Assembly (NCBI GenBank): GCA_030248225.1
Contig: JASANE010017365.1
Location: 1 to 64,000 of the forward strand
From: Trileptium ribeirensis
Lineage: Eukaryota; Nematoda; Enoplea; Enoplida; Thoracostomopsidae
DNA length: 64,000 bases
Direction of reading: 5' to 3'
A program made the translations under genes and the position numbers. This document shows positions 23,558 through 37,345 of this stretch, piece by piece. The notes beneath the pieces were generated by a model. The model did no database searches. It was not told the origin of the DNA and saw only the letters and a list, made by a program, of their open reading frames with translations. The number at the start of each line of letters is the position of its first letter. Position 1 is the first letter of the stretch.

Positions 23558-25239
23558 AGCCGTTACTTACGCTAAGTTTGGCTGAACTAGTAATGGTTCG
23601 GAGTAACCATATTTTCATGTAGTTGCATATATTATTTATCTGTATTTGACTTTGATGTACTGGTCCTTTCCTTCCTAAACATACTTGGGCGAACTGATTC
23701 TATGCACGAACCCTTTTTGTATCATCTTCCACTACCGGGACCCCAGGTACGGTCAGTGTCTCTAGTCGACCTTGTTAAATCATACATTTTGTGATCTTTT
23801 GTTTTCGAGAACCAGACTTTCCTTTAAGGAATCGGATAAGCTGCCAGACACGCCATTTCATCGTGTAAACAACGCACCCCATCCGATTTCATTATGCCCT
23901 TTGGGAAAACCTGAGGGTAACAGCCGAAACTGGCGCTTTCACGTCAACAGAACCTAATCGCTTGATTACCGCCATTGTAACCACTCCTCCTTCTTATTGC
24001 ACATTAACCTACTGAAGTTCTATACGTGTTCACGCGGCCCACCATTAAGGAATCTAACGAGTACAATAGGGTCTCGATGCGCTCATTCAGCACGCCGTTA
24101 TACTGGCTCCCATCCGCCTTGTGACTATTTTGTAATACATGTTACAGAAATTGACATAAATCTTCTCCTGTTTTGTACCATTTCTATATCTAGCCCCTAG
24201 TCCTGAATGTACACATGCGACCCCTTATTTTATTCGCGAACTATTGGCGAACACAACGATATACGGCGTGCGTTCCTTTGGCCCGCTACGACCCGCTATA
24301 ATGCCCCCTGTTCGGGTTATGACCGGTAGCGGGCATGAAATAATTGAAATTTTGTTCTCAACTCAAAAGTGGGCAAATCGCCCCTCATTATCTTGACCGA
24401 GTAGAAATACCTTTGAAAATACCCGTCGAGCCTCCGTCCGCCCACCTGTCAACCTGGGACAGCTGATAAAAGCGCCCCTACCGCCGTCGACACTCTCTAA
24501 TTTCACTATTTTGTCACTTCGAAATACTTTGCCCGCGGGGCAGGGGTATCGCCTCTCATTCAAATCTCCCTTAAATAGCAAGTTTAACGGTGCCGAGAGG
24601 GCATTGGGCTGCCCAGCTGTTAGTGCTCCCATACGCTGAAATGTATAAATTGGTGCGATTGGGTTAGGCACCAATATTGCGCCAACCCTCTTGTATTTGG
24701 TATCGTTCGAGACCCATGGAACCCCGTGTCCAGATCCGTACTCCGCTTCTTAAAATTACCCCAGAGATCCCTTGCCCCACTCCCTTTCCGTGCCCTTAAT
24801 TTTCCTTTTCTTTCTTCGCTTTCCACTCTTTCTCTAAGCAACCTTTTTGTCGCTCGTTGTCTGTTTCGCTCGTTTCCTGTTGTCTCTTTTTGCTCTGTCT
24901 CCACGACCTTTTAGCCGTTTCGTTGTTTTGCTTTTTTGCGCTGGTCTCTCCCTTTCTTTTCTGTCCGCGACCCTGGTTTTTCCCTGTCTGTTCTTTTATC
25001 TTTCGACTCTTATGTCTTCTTTTCACCACCACTCGCCATTCCAATAATTAAAGTAGCAATTAATACCACTAGTATTATTAATATCGATTAAGAATATATA
25101 AAATGTGCACTATTAACCAGGCATATGAGTAAATATATTTGACTGAGATACATATATGTACCTGGCCCGCCCCCCTGGAGTTTCTTAAAGACAATACGTA
25201 TTCCTTGAAACTGTAAGTTAGGATAGATACACATTCGTA

Positions 25240-25420
25240 AACCGACATACAAACGTGCAATGTTCACACGTTTTCGCATGAAATGTATAAGGAAATTCAT
25301 GATACTGACGACTGTTGATCGGCAAGTGCAACAAAGGACTAAACAGATGCATGTTTTCATTTTTACATTATTTCATATGTCATATAGACAGACATACCAA
25401 CGTGTAATGTTTGCACGTTG
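25240..25420. repeat. Pair of related palindromes in E
   Basis: AACGTGCAATGTTCACACGTT at about 25,253-25,273 is near-palindromic, and a second version, CCAACGTGTAATGTTTGCACGTTGG, lies at about 25,398-25,422. The first two bases of each arm differ but pairing is kept. Confidence 0.4.
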
Positions 25421-28400
25421 GTACAGGGTCTCCATACGGAAATATCGGCTTGATTTAGGTCGGGGTTCAAGATGAGTACTGAACTGTTCGGATGAATTCA
25501 CGAGACAATGGTATGAAACATATTATTAATCGAAATTTAATGAATATTTCAATATCGTCGTAGGAACTGTCTGCTTACTTTGATTTGGATTGTTTGACCG
25601 AAGTGGTAGCGCATCGTGTGAATAAAGAGATACATGATAAGAAAAAAACTGGGCCAGGGTTCAAAGATTGGAACAGATGCGTTGTGTTTCACACGGTGTT
25701 ATTACCAATTGGAATAGAAGTTAATAATTTCAACTGTGCATGATATTTTAATCACTTCGTTTTAATTAATCGCCCGTCTTGCTCGACAGACGTAAATATG
25801 CCTATTAGTTTGTTCACACATACGGGGAACAAAGACGCTGCGGTTCAAAATATTCGTGGAAATTGGTTCGAATTCGGAAATAGTTGACCTGGGGGGTTCA
25901 AATTTGATGTCGGCGATTTTATTTTAAGCCGACTCTCTTTACTGATATCGTTGGCTTACGGTAACCCGTAAATTTCTAAACTTTAAAACTTTTCTAATTG
26001 GATACTGGAAGGAAAGTCTAGAAATAAGGGCCGGCAGAAATCCCTCGGCGATTGGACGACACAAAGATCACCATCGTAATATATGGCTGAAAATACCGAG
26101 TTTACGAGCAACAACAAGACTCAGGGAATCAGTTGGACTTCGGCAGCACGGAGTTCGGTCGGTTTTACAGACCGGCTCCGTTGCTTCACTGTTGTGTTTA
26201 TTTTATTGACTTCATATGAGTTCGACCCGACTTGGGTTCTGGATTTGATTTGATGGTTGACTACAGATTATAATGAATGGCGTCGGGACAAATTAGTAGT
26301 AGTTAAGCACCGAACGTGTAAAATGTTTGACTATGAATGTAACCAGTCGCATAGTCCTTTAGAGTTAGTTTCCCGTCCGCCACTGGGCATGTCCACCCCA
26401 AGCCCGAGTTGCTACACACCTAGAATTTCCACTATTAGGTCGAGTACCGATCTGTGTGGATAGGGATAGTCTGCCGAAGTACTTCTGGTTCCCCGCGGTC
26501 TTAGGTAGATCTCAAAATCACTATGTTAGGGATGCAATAGATCCACGATTTTACATGAGAATTTTTCCTGAGATGACCGCGGTTAAAATTTTAATAACGA
26601 GCAAAGAATTGATCCAATCTAGGTGATGTTTTGTGGTTTATTGTTAAACGAGTTGTTTTAAAATTTGCAGCTTAGTGGAAGGTTCGGCGCTCATGCCGCT
26701 TTTGAGGCCGAACAGATTTGACATGTAGGATAAAGGACGTGTGCCCCTATGAGCATCGCCGAGACCTCGGATTAAGCAAAAATTGTTGTTCTCATCTTGA
26801 CCTAAGCCAATTTGGGAAGTCAAAGAATAACAAATTTCTAGGACTTGGACTACCTGAGCTTAGTAAATCTCGTTCAAGGAGTGGTATGCCGTGTAGATTT
26901 ACTTTTGCTTCTTTGCATTTTGCCTGATTTCTCGAGCTGTTTTTGCTTCTTCGTTTTCGTATTATATACGTGCCCATGTATGTATGCACTGTGTTCATTC
27001 ATATACCAGAAGCCAGTTGATTTCAGCAAATAGACTTAGGTGGCGATTTACGGAAGCTGAATTTGGGAGAGGGATGTCAGATCGCACCGCGACTAGGAGA
27101 TTTTTTCGAAATATAATATGTTTGAAAGGGATGAACGATCGACCAAACTCCAGTACCCCGCTCCAGATCACAAACTGGGGGTTCATATAGTACCGATTTC
27201 ATGCAGTATTCGACGCTCTGCAGCCATGCAGTGATAAATAAAATACTATGAAGTGTGCAACCAGCATGTGTAGTAAGTGTCTGGATAGTGCAGGTTCCAA
27301 ATGTTCTCATGGCCCGCTTGTCCAAGAAGGAGGCCTCTTGGCAGACCGATAGAAACGTAAAATCAAAACGATCACGTCGTAGTGATTCCGATTTTTGGTG
27401 CATCTCAAGTAAAGCATAGACCCCGCCTTAAAGAAGGGTCCAGGGGAATATTTGGAACAAAATTTCATCAAATCACGGACACGTAATATATCATCGCGCC
27501 TCCCTTACGTTGAATAATCTCTCTTTCTGCGGCACGAAAGGTTTGTACGTTACGCCGGTATATCGAAGTGAATATTATACCAATAGATATATGCACCATC
27601 AGGTGCTTGTGGACCTGGATTACGACCTGAATTGACAGGAATGGTTCTTGTTTGCTCATATTTTTGTTAACTGCGCATCGAAATTTTATAGGTTATATAG
27701 GATAAAACTATCCAGCGTTCGACGCTCAACTTTCTTGAGATTCCGGATGCTAGGAGGTTTGTGAACTTAACGTTTTCAGTTTGCGCAGAAATTAAGGCGA
27801 ATCCGTTATGTGAACCGAGCCCAACTCTGTCTTTGGAGTTCGCCTTGTTGACAATTAAGCGTACCCTAGAGCCGCGCTCTAGCACCAAAATTGGCCGTGT
27901 GGTTGCTTTATCGCATTCTAGTGCAAACTTCAGATTGCTGCTAGCTACTGATACAAATTCAAATGAAACAATATCAAATTTACCTAGTTTTGTGTAGACG
28001 CCAGCTCCTGGATCGGTACTTGCTCAAACAATTCCATAAGTTGTGAGAGAATTGCAAGATTTGCGGATCTACTAAAGAGGAGCGTATGGCATTTAGAAGT
28101 AAAACGCCCGAATAAGGTGTAGAAAACCCCTTAAATTAACATGAAATAGATACAACACGGTCTTCGGAGGGCAGATGCGATGCCACGACGTCGGAAATGA
28201 AACGGTAGCAAATTAACCTTTTCGCTGTTGACATGACGTGGTTTCCGCCTTCGTGCAACATTGATGATACCCGGTAACCATCGGATACCAACTCGAAATA
28301 AAACCACATCTGCATAGAGTGTATTTTAACCTGCGAGCAACCAATCCGGCCAACGTATTAGGTTATTATGTTTCCGCTCTTCACAACCATTATAACTCAT

Positions 28401-28563
28401 ACATGATCGTTCAGCCGTTCGAACAACTGCTAAGGTTGGCTTGCGACTCGCCCCTACGACAAGACGATAAGGCAACTGCGTTAGGAACATTATGCGCGGT
28501 TCGTAGGAGTCGGAAGGTGCACTCCGATAACTAGATGTTATATCCAGGTCACGATAGTTACCG

Positions 28564-28690
28564 CACTTGATCTAATGTTTGTAACTACACATTAATCCGT
28601 ACCATATTTAATCCAATGTTTGTAACCCTGTATTGATTTGTGCCTTACGTGACCGGATGCTCATAACCATGCATTGGCCTGCACCATACT
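28564..28690. repeat. Degenerate ~45-bp tandem repeat in E
   Basis: Three diverged units share the pattern TAATGTTTGTAAC...CAT/TATTGATTTGTGCC. Confidence 0.4.
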
Positions 28691-29062
28691 CAAAGTATAA
28701 TGATTTATGCATAATGCTTTACTACTCTGCGCTCCAACTAAACTGCTTATTACAATTGAATTAACTTCATTCGTGGTTTTCGCGTTGCTCCCCTGATTAA
28801 TTAACACCCAGTAGTACCTGCAGCTCAGGAGGGGCTTCCCCAGGTCCTCTCGAATATTGATAGCGCCGCGCGCTACATGAAGCGAATTTCGAAGCACATC
28901 AGTTACTGTTTTTGAACCAATAGCTGAATGAAGGTCGCTAAACTTTGGGATCGCGGAGAGAATGATTTTTTGTGCCCCGCCTAGTCGGGCCCGTACTACC
29001 TCTGGATTCATCAACGGATGTAAACCCAAAATGATATCGGGTCGCGTGCACCCTGGCCGCAT
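28661..29062 (-). pseudogene. Decayed coding remnant of E
   Basis: A 133-codon minus-strand frame contains KFSDLHSAIGSKTVTDVLRN. The left E copy (plus strand, 1,300-1,620) translates to a related FSDVRAAICFKTETDMLRNS at the matching place. Similarity of the peptides in two diverged copies suggests former coding, but no domain is recognised and the frames are short. Confidence 0.35.
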
Positions 29063-30234
29063 GTGCTATCGGTCAATTATGTTAATGCTGGTGTTTTATT
29101 TTGATTGCATTACTATTACCCTTCGTGCTGTACATAACATTGAAATAGAAGCTTGAAAATCAACAAACGTGTTATTCAATAAGGAAGCGCAATACATTCG
29201 TCCGCGTAGACCGGTTATTAATGCTACGCGCCATGGCCTGCGGGTAAGAATATCCCAAGCCCTGATGCGTAGGATTTTTCATTAATATTTTTATAAAGAT
29301 GACTGTCATTACAAAAGGGTGCCGGAATTCTTGAGAGAAAGTGCTCACGAAACCGACAATAGTCGTCGCCCCAGAAACGATATAGGTAAATTACGCTAAA
29401 ATTTATTAGGCACACTACAGTGTTCACCATCAGCAATTGCAATCAATAAACCACTGGCTAGAGTGTCCGAGTTTAAACTCTCAGGGATTGTCGGAACCCT
29501 GTGCGGGCCACGTATGCCATGATCAATCGACGGGAACTAATTTAAACTTAAAATTACTTAAAATTCTTTCTCAAACAACTTAAAATTCGTACAATATTTC
29601 CAACGCTCATTCAAACTCACTACGAAACAAGCCGAATTAAACAACTTCCAGGCAAGCTTAAATAGGGAATATCGATTTGACATTATGGCTTGTGAGCAGG
29701 TTTCGATGTCAACCTCCCTGGGGGACCTCAGTAATCATACCATTTACTAGACACGTGCGCAACCAATCGGGCAGGGTAGAACACACCTCGTGAAGCGCAC
29801 CTGCGACTTGCTAAGCTCCATAGCTTCTTGAGTCTGAAAAAGAAAAGTGTCTAAGTTGCAAAATTTATGGTCAACCCTTAAGGTTATGATAGCCGGGGTC
29901 GTATGGGCATGGTGTTAGGAAGTAGCGCCATGCAGCTGCGTACCGTTATTACACATATACATGCACAATTTTGTTTAATATATTTTTTAATATTTATTTC
30001 TGGAACCAGATGTTGTTAATATATGTGTAAAAACATTTCTGTTTCCAATTTTTCTATTAATTCATAGCCGCCAGCATTGCATAGTTTTATGTTAGCGGCA
30101 GTGCTGCAACATAATCGAATTGAAATGCATGCTAACAGTAACGAAGAGTACTGAACAGTCTAAACAATTTTTAGGTGCTAGCAAGGCATACGTTTTATTT
30201 ATTTTCATGCGTATGTACATGCTTATATATACAT

Positions 30235-32520
30235 ATACGATACATAAATTCTCTTTGTGGGTCAACCTAGGGAACCCATATACATAGAAAAAATAAGACC
30301 GGTGGGATTGTGTTCTAGGAATAAGTAAAAATACTGCAACTTCCTTGAGTTGAGTTTTAAAATGAGGGAAAATTCCACACGATAGTGCAAAGGCACAAAA
30401 CACCAAAACTGCACGCACAAATGCGATTTGGTACAACAACATCAAAAATACAATTTTTAGCAACAATATCCCCAATGGATTCTCACATAATGCCGTATAA
30501 ACGGCTTGCCTATGTCCGGAATCAACAACAATCTCCACTAATCTTTTGCTGCCGGACAATGGCACCATTAGGCGCGTATCAAAGGCGTAACATATTTATT
30601 GTTCACGCGAGAAAAAATGTTTTTGACCCATTTTACACGGGATTACACCCCAGAGATAACATATACACGCAAGCAATATCGAACTGGATGGCCAATAAAC
30701 TGGAGCCCAGTTCGCAAACAAATTGTTTATAAAGTGAACATATTCTAAGAAATAGGTACATGGTTTGAGAACATATCCAAAATTTTACTATTTTTTCGCC
30801 CTTCAGCACAAGATGCATTGCATACCCGCCGCAAGATGACCACTAAACCAGAACCTAGCCGAAGACAGACGCTAACTATGTGCTAAAGAACACATATCTA
30901 AGGGACACGGTAGCAGAGCATCGAGAGTGAGTTTTTTCCGAGTGAGTGGTCCCACAGGAGCACAAATCCAATTTATGGATGTCCAGCCGAACCCGTTGCT
31001 CACACCCGCCCTGGTTGAAACTGCCCACCAGGGATGCCGCCACCAGTGCATCCTCACTGTTGTGTAACCTCACGTGCACGGCTGATTTTCATCACCTTGC
31101 TTTGAGCAGGGGACATGAAAGGTTTGCCGTGACCAATTCTAGTTAAAACTGAGAAAACCCCCTCTTTGTTTACACCAATAAGGACTAGTACATACATCTA
31201 ATTATTCTAATCTTATTAGTTTTCATGAATCAAAATTTTTACAATCATTTCATACCAGATTCTAAAATTAGATATGTGGACTAGCTCCTTCCTCTAGGTT
31301 TAAGAATCTTGTTTCAAATTTGGGGTATAAGATTTTTTAGTTTTATCAATTTTTCTCATTTGTGGGGATTTTTTACTTTAATATGAGCCCACACTCTGAA
31401 CATATATAAATTTTTGAAGTTAACCGTTTCCCCTGTTAGAGTGTAAATACACGACAAAGCGAACTTTTGAGAACCTTGTTTTATTTTCACACGCTAGTGA
31501 CATAGTTGCAGCTTACGGTACTTTGCCGCAATCAAAATTTCCTTTCTGTCCAAAATACAGATCTACACAAAAAATCACAAAAGTCAAAACTATTTTTCTC
31601 TCAAATCCATAAACGCATATAATATCAAAATACTATCTTTAGTAAGTAGAGCCTAATATTTATAAGTACTTCATACATCAAGCTGCATAAACTTTAATAC
31701 AAGCTTGCAAATCTATTATTTTTAATAAAAAACAACTTAAATCATTTTTTGAGTTGCAAACGATCTTTAAATATGTACGGAGACCGAATGTTTCTCTTTG
31801 TTAAATTCACAATGGCGAATTTTAAAATTACATAACGTTTAGGTTTTTGTTGTAAATCTTTGTTGAATTTACTACATTTAACACAATGGCAAAAACAAAA
31901 TTTACGGGTTACTAATGCGTTAAAAAGCCCATGACGAAAATTTTACTCCATTCAGTCGTTGACACCGATTCAGTACCTGCAAAAATCTAAATCTAAATTG
32001 TATAATTTTGGAAGCTAAGGACACCGATACGATGCGATTTATATTAAGCGACTAATTTTTTTGTTTATGTTGTTCTGTCTCTTAAAATATTGAGGACTTA
32101 TTAGGCTCTTTCGTTGAGCTGACATATTAAAACGATGAATTTTTCTTGAAACAATGTCCCAGTATTTGAAAACTCTAGTACAGTGAGCAACCAGAATATA
32201 AATAAAATTCTCAGCAATAATTCGTTTAAAATTACTTTCAGGGATCCAGTTTTAAATTGTCCTAAACGGTCGATTATTTCTGGTTCAGGGACCCCATGCC
32301 ATAATTGCTTTCGAAATAGCACTTTCTTGGCATTCTCAGGAAGCTTGGCAGTAATGCATCACCAAAATTACAATGCAGTTTTTGTAAAAATAACTAAAAA
32401 TCATGAAAAACGGATACATGCAAACTGAACAAATTATTGGACCCATAAAAGTACATGTCCTTCCAGAGTAATTTGACACAAAACATACCACTAAATTATA
32501 TAACATGGTATATACACGCG
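30235..32520 (-). other. 3' tail region of element 1
   Basis: Aligns with 15,582-18,347. The first hairpin is cut in half by the E junction on its left. It holds stem-loop A (30,680-30,714, stem intact) and the decayed stem-loop B (30,828-30,860), followed by the GC-richer block at 30,955-31,135. AT-rich elsewhere. Confidence 0.6.
30680..30714 (-). ncRNA. Twin stem-loop A, element 1
   Basis: Stem CGAACTGG/CCAGTTCG is unchanged. The loop reads ATGGCCAATAAACTGGAGC, two changes from copy I. Confidence 0.55.
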
Positions 32521-32539
32521 TCTTGACCTCGACGGATCT

Positions 32540-33840
32540 GGGTGACCTTGACCACAATGTAAAATTCTAAAAACCTATAAAATAATCGCATGCAAACAAT
32601 AACATCATACTCCATCACATCGACGTTAACATTGGTAGGCACACGCACTGCAGTATACTTCGCAGCTAGGACATTAGATTTAGCAAAGGTATTTTTAACC
32701 ATGCGCCTATTTTCTAGCCCAAGTTCTTTAACTGTATAGATGGATTGTAAATCCGTAAAAAATTTTTACTTTTTCGGTCCAGAGATATTGTCTTGTCCCA
32801 GAAATATCACCTTTCAACAACTTAATGGAGCATCTCGTTGTCCTAGATTAACAAACGCAGAGTTAATCAACACCCGATTTTTTACCAAGATGTCCAAATG
32901 TGTTTCCGTTGGCATAAAGCTATCCACTAACCTCGGTTTAGATTCACAGCTTTCTGTTACAATTATCTCAGTGTTACCACACTAATTGCTTTGTTGCTAA
33001 ATTTGGATTGCTTGATGGCGTTGCCGTTTATCGCATAAAGAATCATCCATTGGTTGCTGTAAATCCTGAGATGCGATCGCACACCGCTCGTGCATCCATC
33101 GATTCAATTTGGCATTTAGATTTTCACACCTAAAGTCTGTTTTAGAACCCTTTTGGGTACCCATATTTCGATTCATACAGGATATAAAGTTTGTAGAATA
33201 ATTTTCAGTGCTAGTTAGAATACCTACTGCAGCAGCGGACTTAATATTTTTGTTAAACAATCCAGCACTCGGTCTTTTCAAATAAACGACAGGTATGTCA
33301 GTGCAGTCAAAATTTTGAATCGAGTCCAGCGGTTTATTTTTTAAACTATTTTTATGTGATTCACTACCAATGAATTTTAAGTTTGGTGCAAACCGTACTG
33401 TCTCCGTTAAACATGTAAAATTTTCAATACACTCTTGCTTACGAGCACCAGCTATAGCCGCTTGAAATGACTCAGGCCTGGCAATTAAGGCAGTCGCTTA
33501 ATCGTTTTGTTTCATCCGGACATAAAATTTTCTATGGCTATTATATTTCGAGTTTCCTTGCAGAATGTAGGATAATCTTTCGCAATCAGATCTTCAATAT
33601 GTTTTGCATAGCTCTCAACTGACTCAATAAATTTTTGCCACATCTCCCTTAATTGTGCACCATAATTATATGTGACATATTTCGGTACTAGAATTTCAAC
33701 TAAATTGGTTTTCAAATAATCAAAATTTTTCTTAATTTCGCATATATATTTTCCTATTTCCAAGCAAAAAAGGCGGTAAAATACGAGCCATATCATCCTT
33801 AGACCACTGGTTTGCAAAAGAAATGCGTTCGAAACTTATC
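32540..33840 (-). pseudogene. gag: gag remnant of element 1
   Basis: A diverged relative of the copy I gag in several frames: about 33,820-33,510 (IEDLIAKDYP..CKETRNIIAIE), 33,480-33,400 (EARKQECIE type end), 33,281-32,997 (ending in the shared LCDKRQRHQAIQ), and 32,990-32,540 for the unrecognised C-terminal part (for example SKPRLVDSFMP). Several in-frame stops and frameshifts make it inactive. Confidence 0.55.
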
Positions 33841-34092
33841 CTATTCACTCTTCAAAATCATCTCCGAAGTTTTCATAAGAAAGAGGGATGTAATCGTTAT
33901 CGAAAATTGCAAATCGGTTTTGACACACCACAATCAAACCATGTTGACAGAAGCCCACGTTTTACCTCAATTCAATTTCACAAATATTTACCGCCTTGGT
34001 CTATCTCAAAATTATCACAAAGCGAATATCTTTTTCCGAAAAACTCAAACGCACCAACAGGTTTTAGGTTCTGATAGGCTCGTTTCCGATCC

Positions 34093-34110
34093 AGGCTTGC
34101 TTCGCCAAAA
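34093..34110 (-). other. Primer-binding-site candidate of element 1
   Basis: On the minus strand TTT is followed by TGGCGAAGCAAGCC just inside the LTR end GGCTACA. It is the usual place and begins with TGG. Confidence 0.5.
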
Positions 34111-35421
34111 TGTAGCCTACGTGGTTCTAGGTGTGTTTAGTCCCACCGTAGATTGCACACGAACTAAACGCAGGTTGTTACAAGATATACCAATGCGAGC
34201 ACCAATGGATATTCTATTTTATGAGCTTAGTCCTAAGCCCTTAATGTGTCACCTCTTATGTCGGATATAGTTTATTTCTCACACTACAACAAATTACAAA
34301 TTCTACACACATTAAACAAATAAACGGCTGGGCCGTACTCACCCTGGTTGTGCAGCTTCTGAGGCCGACTGATGCCCTTATCTAACTGCTCAACCACTTA
34401 AATAACGTTTCTAAACCCGATTTCTTGGAACTCAAAGGAAGCCTAGTTCTGAAATCTCTCTAACCCGTTAATTTTTAATATAATTGCTGCCAACCGGATT
34501 ACGAATTCTTAGAACTGTAACATTTGGTCTCGAACATAAATTTTAATTTTTGCTCTAAAGAACCCATTTTTATGAAATTCTTAGAATCCCTAAATCACAA
34601 CAAATTTTATAATTTTCAAGAAAATTTAGCAGAAACATACTTACATATCCGCTAATGTAGGTGTAATGGTAAAGTCACCCAACCCTTATACTCAAATTCG
34701 ATAGCTATATAACCTACAGCCCGAACACACAAATTGTAAAATATTAAGTTGTTTTACACTCTCTTAAAGTTATAATTTTCAAGCATTAATAAAATTCTTA
34801 TAACCAGGAATGGCCGAGGTGTGAGGTCCGTAACTTCTTACCGGGTGGGCCAATTGTAGCCAAATTGGGTAAAAATAATCTACCATGTACCCTATGGCAT
34901 TTGGCGTCAAAATCCTCATATGTCCAAACCATCCTAACTGCCAGTTACGGTTAAATAGTACAGATCATATTTGTGTAAGCTTAGCATGCTGGGAATTTTA
35001 CAATCTCAAAACAATAAAGTTTTACAATATACAACATACGGCATCTTACAAACAGTCACAATTCACGTGCCACTACGTATATATATCACGTATTATAAGA
35101 AATGTAAACAAATAAACGGGCAATTAGGCAGGCACACATACAATTTTATAAATGCGATTTCATAAATACAACTCGTTTGCGAATTGTAAAACAAATAATA
35201 TATACAAAACCTCACATGCCGCAACACCCGAACATGCATAGTTACGCATTTCAGGTATACATACACATTTCGCGAAACACTCTCAGTACACAACAAAATA
35301 ACACATCACTCCCACTATTTTGAGAATTTTGTCACTATAATTTATATGAAATAGGGGTATTGTATGCAAAAATTAGACACATGAATACAGAAAAGAAATG
35401 AAAGAGTTTATCTTCGTCACA
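34111..35421 (-). repeat. 5' LTR of element 1
   Basis: 1,311 bp, the partner of 8,233-9,990, and it keeps the empty MITE site. In element sense it starts TGTGACGAAGATAAACTC and ends GGCTACA. The CATA duplication follows at 35,422-35,425. Confidence 0.75.
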
Positions 35422-35425
35422 CATA
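35422..35425. repeat. Target-site duplication of element 1, right side (CATA)
   Basis: Matches 8,229-8,232. Confidence 0.65.
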
Positions 35426-36811
35426 CATTTAAAACGCCTATAAACTGTTGACACATTTATTTTAAGAAAAACGTCTCAAATCCTAGAGCTCATTATTTTT
35501 TATCCAAAAATAATTTTGAATCATTCGACATGCCAAAACATATACACTACCTTTTGTGTTATGGTTCAACAATATACGATATATAGCAGAAATCAATGTT
35601 GATTTTTCCTCGAGAGGACATGTTAAGCGTAACACTTTGTATATTATACGCTGAGCATTGCTTATTCATCGGCCGTTTAAAAATACCAAGCATACTGCGA
35701 TACCGTATCATATTTCTTGTCTTCAACAACCGTGTAGATTTCTTTTTTACTAGTCTATTAGTAGTCGCGCTATTGGACGGTTTATAAAAAAACTTGGCAA
35801 TGTATTCAAAATATAAATGAACTGTATGCCGAGCAATAGAACACAACGTACTCAGTTGTCATCTACTGATGCTTAATATACTACTAGATATGCCCACAAA
35901 CATAGTTAATATTAAATGCTGTTTTGACTTGAGGTGTCTAGAGCACTCCGCATAAGATTGTCCGATTTAAAATAACTCTATTTTTTATTCGGCCTGCTCA
36001 GGACGTTTTACATCGCCGTTCCGCAGTGAGTTTGGCTGGAGATAATTCGGCACTAAAAATTTCGTTTCCCTTTGGGCTGCCTGGTGTATTATAGTAATGT
36101 CATTTGATCTTATAATTCCTCGCACAAAATTGAATGAAGCCATAAAAGACTAGTAAAACAAGTGAAAGGTTTATTTCGCAAGTGAAACGTTAAGTAGTAA
36201 CCATATTCGACGACTCATCATAAGTCTGATTTAAAGAGGCATTTTTGGCACAAATTATTTTGGTGCAATATCATTCGGAATGGTCGATTTAAAAGCACTT
36301 CTGTCTGCGCGAACCGCTTTAATCTAATCCGTTTTAAATCAAAAAATCTTTAGAAACGTTGAACCTGAAATCCTGAATTACAATGACACTTAATTTAGCT
36401 AGTTAGTTACTCTGGGGCACATCCTGCAGATACGTACTTCCCACATGCCTGAAACACAGTGATACTATTTAAAGCCTATGTAAAAATTTCCGTACTAAAT
36501 TGAGTAGCTGACCCAGTAGCAAAAGCTAGAGGTGTTATTATTTTAAAGCGATCCTCTGCATGATTAACTGTAGAAAATGCTCTGTATCCACTTTGTTAGT
36601 CGTAATAGTAAGGCAGTTTCACTTTTATCGATAGTGTAATTAACAATTTGAAGGTAGTATTATCACAATTCTGTGGTTTCCCACCTAAGAACATTCGAAA
36701 GATGTTAGTAATACTAAAATATGAGATCGAACTTTTCTTTCTGTATTTAGGGACGTTTTCTTATTTTCGTTGGCAACTTTGAAGTTTTAATGGGTTTAAT
36801 TACAATTAGGT
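35426..36811. other. AT-rich DNA, no gene found
   Basis: No supported frame or repeat partner was seen. Confidence 0.45.
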
Positions 36812-37345
36812 TTACCCAAGGTAATAGCAACCATTAATTGTTGTTCTAATGCGTAACCTTTGAGCAAACTAAACACCTCTTGCAGTAATCTTTATGGTGG
36901 TTAAACAAACTAGAAAGACACATGGGCTATGATTTAGGTAATGATCGATCAAAATCGTCTTTTCAAAGATGTAGTGTGTTTGTTACAATTTTGCTGGCTC
37001 TATTTGCGAAATTCCTGTAGCTACCTTTCAATGTTTTGTTTTATTTCTTTCACTTTGGTCCCGTTTTATTATTTTTGACCCGCTCCAAATTATTAACATT
37101 AGAATATCGGCACCGTTTCAAACTTCTTTGGAAAACTCGTACCACAGTTCAAATGACCCGCAATGTAATGCAGGACATTGCTGTTAAAAGGTGGCCCAGT
37201 AGTCTACCGTGCCGACCTGTCCTGCCGGTCCAGATTGTTCGTGTTCAAATCCCCCGGCACCTGAATTTGTAGTCATATTTCATGCCAGGCAAATAAATAA
37301 TGCTCCTAGAATGTAAAATCATTATGTCACCAACATGGCATTAAA
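36812..37345 (+). repeat. SINE-like repeat S2, copy 2
   Basis: Direct match to 4,445-4,995. The tRNA-like core is at about 37,187-37,262, with A-box-like TGGCCCAGTAGTC and a well-kept B box GTGTTCAAATCCC. Confidence 0.55.

Larger units (their letters stand above)
23470..29948 (-). repeat. Element E, right copy, main part
   Basis: Inverted relative to 376-3,480. It is longer than the left copy by about 3.5 kb, mostly 25.2-28.8 kb. It includes a strongly purine/pyrimidine-biased stretch (24,770-25,030), short palindromes at 25,240-25,275 and 25,388-25,420, and a degenerate ~45-bp repeat at 28,564-28,690. The outer end is GTAACGG-like but reads AATAACGG. Class unknown. Confidence 0.65.
8233..35421 (-). 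mobile_element. Element 1: Ty3/gypsy-like LTR retrotransposon, split by nested insertions
   Basis: A minus-strand element. The 5' LTR is at 34,111-35,421, the gag remnant at about 33,840-32,540, the 3' tail at about 32,520-30,235, the polypurine tract at about 10,001-9,991, and the 3' LTR at 9,990-8,233. The piece from about 29,948 down to 11,752 is foreign: it is an inverted copy of element E, itself carrying copy I. The evidence that the ends belong together is LTR similarity over the full length (1,309 bp after removing a 449-bp MITE plus duplication, against 1,311 bp), a polypurine tract only at the left LTR, a primer-site-like sequence only at the right LTR, and a shared CATA duplication outside. 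No reverse transcriptase or integrase was seen, so it was probably non-autonomous or has lost pol. Confidence 0.7.

Noticed and set aside
24726..25051. Overlapping frames on both strands, Ser/Phe-rich or Lys/Glu-rich
   Set aside because: They come from the pyrimidine/purine-biased stretch of element E. The left E copy does not keep a frame there.
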